Source: Candidatus Rifleibacteriota bacterium (lineage in GTDB: Bacteria; Riflebacteria; Ozemobacteria; Ozemobacterales; Ozemobacteraceae). Taken from it: 5,856 nt of DNA. Location of the stretch: positions 1 to 5,856 of the forward strand of contig JAKQKW010000293.1 of NCBI GenBank assembly GCA_029560455.1, in the 5' to 3' direction. A program made the translations under genes and the position numbers. Below, in pieces: positions 1 to 5,856 of this stretch; positions within the stretch are counted from its first letter, which is position 1; each line of letters starts with the position of its first letter. The notes beneath the pieces are model-generated. The model searched no databases, had not been told where the DNA came from, and worked only from the letters and a program-made list of their open reading frames with translations.

Positions 1-63
1 GGCCCCGAATATCACATGACCCGCGTCGTTTCAGACGCCCTGAAAACTGGTAAAGGAAAGTAA
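1..63 (+). CDS. aclB: ATP-citrate lyase small (ATP-grasp) subunit, C-terminal end only
   Basis: An open frame enters from the left edge and ends at the TAA at 61-63, giving 20 residues. The stretch GPEYHMTRVVSDAL resembles the end of the ATP-grasp half of ATP-citrate lyase; human ACLY has GTETHMTAIVGMAL at the equivalent place, as I recall it. AclB is the subunit that binds ATP and works with AclA to phosphorylate the catalytic histidine and activate citrate. The identification rests on this short match plus the gene directly downstream, because aclB precedes aclA in known bacterial operons. The stop codon is only 4 bases before the aclA ATG, so the two are almost certainly co-transcribed and probably translationally coupled. 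The rest of the gene, its start and its promoter lie outside the window. Confidence 0.82.
   Translation, partial: GPEYHMTRVVSDALKTGKGK
51..60 (+). promoter_or_regulatory. Ribosome binding site of aclA inside the end of aclB
   Basis: The purine-rich stretch TAAAGGAAAG contains AGGA at 54-57, ten bases before the ATG at 68-70. It overlaps the last codons of aclB, so ribosomes ending aclB stop on top of the aclA start region. It supports 68 as the start. The ATG at 63-65 overlaps the aclB stop but is out of frame and meets TGA after two codons. Confidence 0.7.
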
Positions 64-67
64 TGCC

Positions 68-1912
68 ATGAAAAAAAGACCAGATTATCTGCTTTTCGAT
101 AAAAATACGACCTCTCTGATTTACGGCATGCAGACCAAAGCAGTTCAGCGCATGCTCGATTTCGACTACTGCTGCCGCAGAACCACCCCGTCGGTAGCCG
201 CTCTCGTTGACCCGGGTAAATTCGGCTCAGAAAAAGTTTTCTGGGGCAAAAAAGAAATTTTCATTCCGGTTTACCCCGATGTGAAAACCGCCCTGAAGAA
301 GCACCCCGACATCGACGTCATGATCAACTTCGCCTCTTTCAGAAGCGCTTATGACACCACCATGGAAGGCCTCAACGAACCGAAACTGCGCACCATCGTC
401 GTTATCGCCGAAGGTATGCCCGAACGCCAGGCCCGCCATCTGCGTGCCGTCGCCATCGAACGCGGCAAGGTCATCATCGGCCCGGCCACCGTTGGTGGCA
501 TCGCTGCCGGCGCTTTCAAGGTCGCCAATACCGGCGGTACCATCGAAAGCATCATCGAATCGAAGCTGCATCGCCCGGGCTCGGTCGGTTTCGTCAGCAA
601 ATCAGGCGGCATGTCGAATGAAGCCTACAACATCATTGCCCTGAACACCGATGGCCTCAACGAAGGTATCGCCATCGGCGGCGACGCTTATGCCGGTTCG
701 ACTCTGCTCGAACATCTGCTGCGCTTCGAAGCCAACCCGGCGATCAAGATGCTCGTCTGCCTTGGCGAAGTCGGCGGCGAAGAAGAATGGAGAATCGTTG
801 AAGCGGTAAAAACCAAAAAGATCAAGAAGCCTCTGGTGATGTGGGTTACCGGTACTTCGATCAAATACATGCCGAAGGGCATTCAGTTTGGTCACGCCGG
901 CGCCAAGGCCGATGCCAGCCGCGAAACAGCTGAAGCCAAGAACGCGGCTCTGCGTGAAGTCGGCGTCGTGGTGCCCGAATCATTCGATGATTACGACAAG
1001 GCAATCAAAGCCACTTACGAAGGTCTGGTCAAAAAGGGCGTCATCAAGCCGGCTGCCGAAGTCGAACCACCGGTGATTCCGATGGATTACGCCGAAGCGG
1101 TTGCCCGCAATATGGTGCGCAAGCCGACCAGCTTCACCTGCACCATTTCTGACGATTCAAAAGACGAACTGCTCTATGCCGGTCACAAGATCAGCAAGGT
1201 CATCGGCGAAAATTATTCGGTCGGTGAAACCATCGGCCTGCTCTGGTTCAAAGAACGCCTGCCGAAATGGGCCGCCGAATTCATGGAAATCGTGCTCAAG
1301 CTCTGCGCCGATCACGGCCCGGCCGTTTCTGGTGCCCACAATACCATCGTTACCGCCCGCGCCGGCAAGGATCTGATGAGTGCCGTCGCTTCCGGTATTC
1401 TGACAATCGGTCCGCGCTTCGGTGGCGCGGTTGCCGGTGCTGCTCTGATGTTCAAGGCCGCCCAGGATGCCGGTCAGTCGCCTGATGCGTTCATTGCCGA
1501 CCTGAAGAAGAAAAACATCAAGATTCAGGGTATCGGTCATCGCATCAAGAGCCTGAAGAACCCAGATATGCGCGTTGAACTGCTCAAACAGTATGCCCGC
1601 AAGCATTTCCCGCGCACGAAACTGCTCGATTACGCGCTCGAAGTCGAACAGCTGACCACCGCCAAAAAAGACACCCTGATTCTCAATGTCGACGGCGCCA
1701 TCGGCGTTCTTTCGGTCGATATGATGTACGGCCTCGGCTGGGATGAAGAAAGAATTCAGACCGTGGTCAACAGCGGCGGTCTTAACGGCCTGTTCCTGCT
1801 CGGCCGCACCATCGGCATGATCGGTCACTACATGGATCAGTGCCGCCAGAAGGCTGAACTCTACCGCCATCCGTGGGATGACATTCTCTACGATCTTCCC
1901 GCCGGAGAATAA
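68..1912 (+). CDS. aclA: ATP-citrate lyase large (catalytic) subunit, complete
   Basis: The 614-residue product matches the C-terminal half of animal ACLY and the large subunit of bacterial two-subunit ATP-citrate lyase (about 600 residues). It converts citrate, CoA and ATP to acetyl-CoA, oxaloacetate, ADP and phosphate in the cytosol, together with AclB. Residues about 1-330 form the succinyl-CoA-synthetase-like part, with GPATVGG (138-144), SGGMSNE (179-185) and the phosphohistidine loop FGHAGA (274-279), catalytic His276. Residues about 340-614 form the citrate-synthase-like (citryl-CoA lyase) part, with ADHGPAVSGAHNT (414-426), GIGHR (488-492) and NVDG (540-543). His416, His491 and Asp542 are the expected catalytic triad. 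The spacings 276-416, 416-491 and 491-542 equal those between the human catalytic residues His760, His900, His975 and Asp1026. No frameshift or missing key residue is visible. The ATG has a good ribosome binding site and closely follows aclB. C-ending codons dominate, suggesting high expression. Confidence 0.97.
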   Translation: MKKRPDYLLFDKNTTSLIYGMQTKAVQRMLDFDYCCRRTTPSVAALVDPGKFGSEKVFWGKKEIFIPVYPDVKTALKKHPDIDVMINFASFRSAYDTTMEGLNEPKLRTIVVIAEGMPERQARHLRAVAIERGKVIIGPATVGGIAAGAFKVANTGGTIESIIESKLHRPGSVGFVSKSGGMSNEAYNIIALNTDGLNEGIAIGGDAYAGSTLLEHLLRFEANPAIKMLVCLGEVGGEEEWRIVEAVKTKKIKKPLVMWVTGTSIKYMPKGIQFGHAGAKADASRETAEAKNAALREVGVVVPESFDDYDKAIKATYEGLVKKGVIKPAAEVEPPVIPMDYAEAVARNMVRKPTSFTCTISDDSKDELLYAGHKISKVIGENYSVGETIGLLWFKERLPKWAAEFMEIVLKLCADHGPAVSGAHNTIVTARAGKDLMSAVASGILTIGPRFGGAVAGAALMFKAAQDAGQSPDAFIADLKKKNIKIQGIGHRIKSLKNPDMRVELLKQYARKHFPRTKLLDYALEVEQLTTAKKDTLILNVDGAIGVLSVDMMYGLGWDEERIQTVVNSGGLNGLFLLGRTIGMIGHYMDQCRQKAELYRHPWDDILYDLPAGE

Positions 1913-1927
1913 TCAGAAATTCTGATT
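1911..1927. repeat. Near-perfect inverted repeat overlapping the aclA stop codon
   Basis: AATCAGAA (1911-1918) and TTCTGATT (1920-1927) are exact reverse complements separated by one base. The left arm includes the last two bases of the TAA stop. With a one-base spacer it cannot form a normal tight hairpin in RNA without opening the central pairs. It could be a DNA-level palindrome, or chance in AT-rich spacer. No function is claimed. Confidence 0.4.
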
Positions 1928-1941
1928 TGAATCTGCAACAG

Positions 1942-1973
1942 GCCCGCTGAAAAATGCTTTCAGCGGGCTTTTT
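1942..1973 (+). terminator. Intrinsic (Rho-independent) terminator of the acl operon
   Basis: An 11-base-pair perfect stem (GCCCGCTGAAA at 1942-1952 with TTTCAGCGGGC at 1958-1968) encloses the 5-base loop AATGC and is followed directly by five T residues (1969-1973). It starts 29 bases after the aclA stop. In the opposite direction the stem is not followed by a T run, so it should end transcription coming from aclA but is not expected to stop the convergent cyclase transcript. Confidence 0.92.
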
Positions 1974-2138
1974 GCTTGATGGTTGTAAAATTAAAGCCAA
2001 TTAACCGGTTCTACGGACCGTCTAAAACGGGTTGCTGATCAGCAATTATTGGTGAATTGTTAAATATTGCCCAGCAGGCACTTGGGTTCAACTGGTTATC
2101 TTTGTGAAGAGGCAGCTTCGGCCTATCAGCCGATATGT
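1974..2138. other. Intergenic spacer between convergent genes
   Basis: This is the remainder of the convergent gap after the acl terminator. It contains the 14-base palindrome at 2032-2045, an 8-base palindrome AACCGGTT (2003-2010), and a small hairpin (TCGGC 2118-2122 with GCCGA 2129-2133, 6-base loop) six bases past the cyclase stop on the minus strand. None is followed by a T run on the minus strand, so I cannot point to a convincing intrinsic terminator for the cyclase gene. No supportable small ORF or RNA gene is seen. Confidence 0.6.
2032..2045. repeat. Perfect 14-base palindrome in the intergenic gap
   Basis: TTGCTGATCAGCAA reads the same on both strands, with no spacer at its centre. 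Perfect spacer-less palindromes of this size are often dimeric protein-binding sites. Its position between the 3' ends of two convergent genes, away from any visible promoter, makes an operator role uncertain. It is not a usual terminator, because it lacks a loop and a following T run. Confidence 0.4.
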
Positions 2139-5100
2139 TCAGGCTTTGCTGATGCTGAACAGGCGGCGGGAGTCTTTTTTGCCTTTGATTGAAAAATGGC
2201 CGAGATCGCTGGCTTTTAGGCCGTCTGGCAGGCCAGCTGTCGCCTCTTCGGTCGCTACAATGGCGGTGTTCTGCCGCAACGCGTCTGCCTGTGAAAAGCA
2301 GCGGGCGGCAAGGTTTACGGGGTCGCCGATTACGGTAAAATCGCGGCGCTGTTGACTGCCCATCAACCCGGCGATAACTTCGCCGGCATGGATGCCGCAT
2401 AAGGTTTTCAGACTGCCGTGGTTACTCAGACAGATCTCAGCAGCGGCAGTGAAGGCCCTGGCAATAAACTGTTTTGCAGTAGAATTCGTATCTGAGCTGG
2501 CAAAAAAGACTGCCAGAATCTTTCCTTCCATGATTTTGTCGACTTCGCCGCCGGCTTCGATAACCTTCTGGCAGACAACCGTAACCCATTCATCGATGCC
2601 GTTTCTTATCATTTCATTGTCTGAATTTTTAAGAAATCCGGCGAAGTCAGCAATGCCGATATATGCCACAGCCGCAGTGCGTTTGTGCCCTTTTCTTGCT
2701 TCATTTTCGCTTTCTTCTGAAGCGGCCATCTGTGAAGCACTCTGGGAGACCATGCGCGCCAGGGTTTCTTTTTCTGCCAGCTTTTTAACCATCTCTGAAA
2801 AAGCGATTGCGATGTTTTCCAGCTCATCATGGCGATGAAACGTCAGAGAAAAGTTGAAATCGCCTGAATTGACCCTGTTGATCGACTTCAAAAGCATTTT
2901 CAGCGGACCGGTTATATCGGCAGCTGTCTGCATTGCCAGAAAAGAAAGGGCGATAATGAAAAACAGCAGCATTGCCGCGAACCAGATAAGTCTCTGATTG
3001 ATATAGTCAGAAAAGGCTGAAAGCCTGCTGCTTCCAAGAAAAATGAACTGGGGAAAGGCATTACTCTGACAGGTCGTGACGAAATAATCTTCGCCTTCAT
3101 AATTCACGGTTCTTTCGATATGCCCGATTACTTTTGCCTGTCGGCCGATGTCGCGCAGAAAAGGATATCTTTCGCCTGTTTCCGGCAGAACGGGCAATCC
3201 TGGGTTAATGCGGTTGATGACATGTATCTCGAAAGCGAGCGGATCTGAGTTCGGGCTATAAAAGCTGGAAGCGAGAATACGGGCCAGTGCAAATTTGTCA
3301 CTGTGAAATTGAGATAGAACGAGAAGAATTACTCCTTCGGGGGTCAGCGAATCGGGGAAGAAAATCTGGTGAATGATATCTTTCGAAACGCCACCGAACA
3401 GCGAAATCCCTTTTCCCTGACCAAAAAGGATGTCGTGGATGGTATTTTCGCCGAAAGTCGATGCAAGAACCTCAAAGACCATCTCGGTCGTCATTTCCTG
3501 CAAGACGATCTGTCTTGCATCTCTTTTTCGACTCAGAGCAAAATTGTTGCCTCTCAATCTCTCTATAACCCTTCCCGTAAAGAAGGAGAAAGTGTTTTTC
3601 ATAGGTTCGGAATCTTCGGCAAAATTGCCGTTTATCTGCAGAAATTCTCCTGGTCCGGCAGCAAACTCGATCATGAGAGCATTGATCCCGTAGCCACGGC
3701 GTATCTGGACGACGTCGGTGAAAAAGCCGGTAAGGAATCTTCTTAATTCGATCGATGCGGATGCAGAAGATGCAAAGGTTGGCGAAGAAATAGCGAAATG
3801 ATTTTTCGCAGCGTTCTGCAGCATGTTCTGCAATCTTCTGGGTATTTCATGCTGGCTTAAATGTATTTTTTCTTCAATTCTGGCAACTCTTTGAAGAAAT
3901 TCTGATTTGTGATTTTCAAGCAGATTTTGCTTCCAGCCGCCATAAATAAGGCAGATGAGCAGAATAACCCCGGTTGCCGGCACCAGAATAACCCCGATGA
4001 AACTTGCAAAAATCTGCCATTCAACTTTAACTGCCAGACCTTCCTCGCGTGTTCCCAGAAACCATGAGATTGCCAGGATTACGGCCATGATTGCCAGGAT
4101 ACTCAGAAAGAGCGTTAAATAGAATTTTCCGGTCTCAAGCTCTCTGTCGGGGCTGTTAAAAGCCATAAGCAATTTTTTTTCTTTATTATTAATGAGTATT
4201 TTATCGGCGATTATTTCTGTTGCAGATGTTTCAGACCTGTGACAAAGCGCCAGAAGCTTCTCTGAAAGACTGGCCGTCTGTTGATTCTCTTTAACCGGCA
4301 GCAGCGGGTGTTTTTCTGATAAATTGTGGCGGAGAACGCCGTTACTTAGATTCAGTTCAGCAAAGCCTGCAGAAGTTCCGTGCGGGCGATAATTCAATTC
4401 CGAACCGTTTTCAGGCTTCTGGCAGACAATCATCACACCGCCCAGAAGAAACTGTGGCAGCAGTGCATTGTCGAAAAGCCCGTAATGCCTCAGTTGCCAA
4501 TTGTCGGGGGCTGGATAGAGATATCTGATCATTGCCGATTTTTGGATAGCCCCCGGATTGATTATCGGTTGCCAGAAAATCAGGCAACTTTCTGAGGCAA
4601 TCACGCCCGGAATAAAATTGCCACGATTGTCTCTGGAAAGGGCTATGTCTGACACTGAACCGTGTAAAACTTCCATTGCCTCGGGGGTGGGCAGCAGATA
4701 GCGATTGAGACTGGAACCATAGCAGCGCAGACAATCATCGAGCAGAATTCTGAGGCGCTTTTCCAGGCTTAGATTGTTTGAAATTTTCTGTTTTTCAGCA
4801 CCCGGCGGGCCGGTGAAAATTATATGTCTCGGGTTCAGTCCGGTCGCTTTAAGCTCATCATGCAGCGTTCTTTTAAGTTGCCGGCGCTTTTCGGCGAAGG
4901 ATTTCTCTGTGGTTGCATCAAGATCACGGCAGAAATTCGTGATTTCACTGTTCAGCCGGATTGCAGCCAGTTCCAGCCGGTCGTGAAGGGCCCCGGCGGA
5001 TTTGAGTATGCTGATATTCTCTGAACGGGTATTTCTGATCGATGCTTCACGGAAAGTGTTGAAACCATGCATGATTCCGAGGCCGCAGATCAGCAGTGGC

Positions 5101-5856
5101 AGACAGAAAAGGGCAGCACCTTTAAGAAAACTGATTCTGAGCGATTGAAATTTTTGTTTTTGCCGGTCGAAATCTTTTACTGCCGCATTTTTCTCAGGTG
5201 AAACCGTATGCTCGCTGCTTTTCAAAAGATCGTCCGACACCGGGAAGCTTAAAAAATCTTCTATAGGATCTCTGGTTGCGAATACAAAACATCTGGTGTC
5301 GTCGATATTTTCTTCTTTGATGCGGGGCAGTTTTCTGCCGGCTTTGCCCAGAAAATCGGCTGTCGCTTTATCCATAACCAGAGGCATTTCTGGGAAATGT
5401 TTGCTCAATGCCTCGAGCTGTGACGATCTTTTCAGTGCCTCCCCGATCTGCATCACTTCAGTGCGGTTCGAACGTCTGCCGGCCGGAAAGAAGCTTGTGG
5501 TGCCATAAGCGAGACCGATTCCGATTCTGTATGAAAACAATCCCTGTGTGGCCCGGTCGTTATTGATAATCTGCATCGACTGCAGCATCATGACCGAGGC
5601 TCTTATGGCCTGCTCAACCGTCGTTTCCGGGTTGCCGCCGGTGCATGGAAAGGATGCCTCGATTGCATCACCGACGAATCTGCCGACTTCGCCGCCATGC
5701 GAAATAATGATCCGACTCATCTGCTCAAAGTGATGATTGAGCATTCGGGTTATGACTTCTGGCGGATAGTTTTCGCAGAGAGTTGTGAAATCGCGGATAT
5801 CAGAAGTCAAAGATACCGCTGGAACAGTTCTGATAATGGAGCTTGCTTCGGTGTCG
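2139..5856 (-). CDS. Membrane class III adenylate cyclase with two complementary catalytic domains, 5' end outside window
   Basis: The frame is open from the window edge to the TGA at 2139-2141, 1238 codons. Residues are numbered here from the TTG at 5808-5810 as a reference only; that TTG lies inside the cyclase fold, and 15 more in-frame codons precede it, so the true start is upstream. Domain order: cyclase domain 1 (up to about 178), cytoplasmic linker, TM1 (228-247), extracytoplasmic region 1 (249-562), TM2 (563-585), TM3 (600-624), extracytoplasmic region 2 (625-940), TM4 (941-960), HAMP (961-1012, Pro969 and DELENIAIAF), cyclase domain 2 (1044-1223). Domain 1 has metal-site Asp4 (SDIRDFT) and Asp48 (GRFVGDA) and Arg95, but Arg44, Lys127 and Gln131 stand where Lys, Asn and Arg are usual. 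Domain 2 has Lys1092, Thr1159 (FTVIGDPVNLAAR), Asn1166 and Arg1170, but Gly1052 and Gly1096 at the metal positions. Lys plus Thr points to ATP and a class IIIb-like site. The probable role is making cAMP in response to an external signal; the signal is unknown. An inactive scaffold is the main alternative. Confidence 0.9.
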   Translation of the reverse strand, partial: DTEASSIIRTVPAVSLTSDIRDFTTLCENYPPEVITRMLNHHFEQMSRIIISHGGEVGRFVGDAIEASFPCTGGNPETTVEQAIRASVMMLQSMQIINNDRATQGLFSYRIGIGLAYGTTSFFPAGRRSNRTEVMQIGEALKRSSQLEALSKHFPEMPLVMDKATADFLGKAGRKLPRIKEENIDDTRCFVFATRDPIEDFLSFPVSDDLLKSSEHTVSPEKNAAVKDFDRQKQKFQSLRISFLKGAALFCLPLLICGLGIMHGFNTFREASIRNTRSENISILKSAGALHDRLELAAIRLNSEITNFCRDLDATTEKSFAEKRRQLKRTLHDELKATGLNPRHIIFTGPPGAEKQKISNNLSLEKRLRILLDDCLRCYGSSLNRYLLPTPEAMEVLHGSVSDIALSRDNRGNFIPGVIASESCLIFWQPIINPGAIQKSAMIRYLYPAPDNWQLRHYGLFDNALLPQFLLGGVMIVCQKPENGSELNYRPHGTSAGFAELNLSNGVLRHNLSEKHPLLPVKENQQTASLSEKLLALCHRSETSATEIIADKILINNKEKKLLMAFNSPDRELETGKFYLTLFLSILAIMAVILAISWFLGTREEGLAVKVEWQIFASFIGVILVPATGVILLICLIYGGWKQNLLENHKSEFLQRVARIEEKIHLSQHEIPRRLQNMLQNAAKNHFAISSPTFASSASASIELRRFLTGFFTDVVQIRRGYGINALMIEFAAGPGEFLQINGNFAEDSEPMKNTFSFFTGRVIERLRGNNFALSRKRDARQIVLQEMTTEMVFEVLASTFGENTIHDILFGQGKGISLFGGVSKDIIHQIFFPDSLTPEGVILLVLSQFHSDKFALARILASSFYSPNSDPLAFEIHVINRINPGLPVLPETGERYPFLRDIGRQAKVIGHIERTVNYEGEDYFVTTCQSNAFPQFIFLGSSRLSAFSDYINQRLIWFAAMLLFFIIALSFLAMQTAADITGPLKMLLKSINRVNSGDFNFSLTFHRHDELENIAIAFSEMVKKLAEKETLARMVSQSASQMAASEESENEARKGHKRTAAVAYIGIADFAGFLKNSDNEMIRNGIDEWVTVVCQKVIEAGGEVDKIMEGKILAVFFASSDTNSTAKQFIARAFTAAAEICLSNHGSLKTLCGIHAGEVIAGLMGSQQRRDFTVIGDPVNLAARCFSQADALRQNTAIVATEEATAGLPDGLKASDLGHFSIKGKKDSRRLFSISKA
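2991..3938 (-). other. Extracytoplasmic region 2 of the cyclase (residues 625-940), putative sensor
   Basis: About 316 residues lie between TM3 and TM4, directly ahead of the HAMP domain. Like region 1 it starts with a helical stretch (about 628-670). The end, with EGEDYFVTT (905-913) and FLGSSRLSAF (924-933) leading into TM4, has the feel of a periplasmic ligand-binding domain of the Cache type, but I cannot assign it from the sequence alone. It has a single cysteine (914). Its direct connection to HAMP makes it the more likely source of the signal to cyclase domain 2. Confidence 0.55.
3960..3996 (-). repeat. 13-base direct repeat inside TM3 of the cyclase
   Basis: CAGAATAACCCCG occurs at 3960-3972 and again at 3984-3996, a period of 24 bases (8 codons). 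On the coding strand both copies encode GVIL, so TM3 reads GVILVPATGVILLICL. The repeat stays in frame and does not disturb the membrane helix; it may be a small in-frame duplication or coincidence in a low-complexity hydrophobic segment. Confidence 0.6.
4125..5066 (-). other. Extracytoplasmic region 1 of the cyclase (residues 249-562), putative sensor
   Basis: About 314 residues lie between TM1 and TM2. The arginine- and lysine-rich segment before TM1 and the even TM count put this region outside the cytoplasm. It begins with a helical, coiled-coil-like stretch (about 252-320) and continues into a mixed segment of unknown fold. It holds six cysteines (294, 360, 363, 409, 463, 523), including a CxxC pair (360-363). 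I do not recognise the domain family. It resembles region 2 in several ungapped blocks, described in the findings. Confidence 0.6.

Noticed and set aside
63..71. ATG at 63-65 overlapping the aclB stop codon as an alternative aclA start
   Set aside because: It is out of frame with aclA and reaches a TGA after two codons; the ATG at 68 gives the full conserved N-terminus.
1054..1060. Reading Asp1055 of cyclase domain 2 (these coordinates are residues; bases about 2648-2646) as the first metal-binding aspartate
   Set aside because: Aligning GIADFAGF with DIRDFTTL of domain 1 puts Asp1055 level with Asp7, not with metal-site Asp4, and places Gly1052 at the metal position. The spacing from the start of the strand agrees with this.
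1157..1870. A 237-codon open frame on the minus strand inside aclA
   Set aside because: It lies wholly antisense to a clear, conserved gene. Strong C-ending codon bias in aclA removes stops from the opposite strand, and the translation shows no recognisable domain.
2118..2133. Hairpin just after the cyclase stop as its terminator
   Set aside because: Only five base pairs, and no T run follows on the minus strand; too weak to call.
2011..2400. A 129-codon minus-strand frame overlapping the end of the cyclase gene
   Set aside because: Most of it is a shifted frame of cyclase domain 2; the product is rich in Arg and Pro with no family signature.
1914..3909. The string GAAATTCTGATTTG near 1916 and again near 3897
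   Set aside because: One copy is in the spacer and the other is inside cyclase coding sequence; a match this short and AT-rich, without flanking similarity, is most likely chance.

Overview
The window is bacterial. It holds two convergent transcription units separated by a 226-base intergenic gap. The left part (plus strand) is the end of a citrate-cleavage operon: the last 20 codons of aclB, then a complete aclA. Together these encode the two-subunit ATP-citrate lyase, which makes acetyl-CoA and oxaloacetate from citrate, ATP and CoA. This enzyme is a hallmark of the reductive TCA cycle in groups such as Chlorobi, Aquificota, Campylobacterota and some Nitrospirota, but it also occurs outside autotrophs. 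The sequence here does not fix the phylum. aclA has strongly C-ending codons, as expected of a highly expressed central-metabolism gene, and ends in a textbook intrinsic terminator.

The right part (minus strand, 5856 down to 2139) is one very long gene whose 5' end lies outside the window. It encodes a class III nucleotide cyclase of at least 1238 residues. The order is: N-terminal cyclase domain, TM1, extracytoplasmic region 1, TM2, short cytoplasmic loop, TM3, extracytoplasmic region 2, TM4, HAMP, C-terminal cyclase domain. The catalytic residues are split between the two cyclase domains. The N-terminal domain keeps both metal-binding aspartates and the phosphate-binding arginine but has lost the purine-binding lysine and the transition-state Asn/Arg. 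The C-terminal domain keeps those residues and has lost both aspartates. This is the C1/C2 division of labour of animal transmembrane adenylyl cyclases, and it predicts a single composite active site formed within one chain. The two extracytoplasmic regions also look like diverged copies of one another.

The two units share no obvious function. The convergent arrangement gives no reason to place them in one pathway. The intergenic gap (1913-2138) holds the aclA terminator and two short palindromes. I see no RNA gene, mobile element, CRISPR array or origin in the window.
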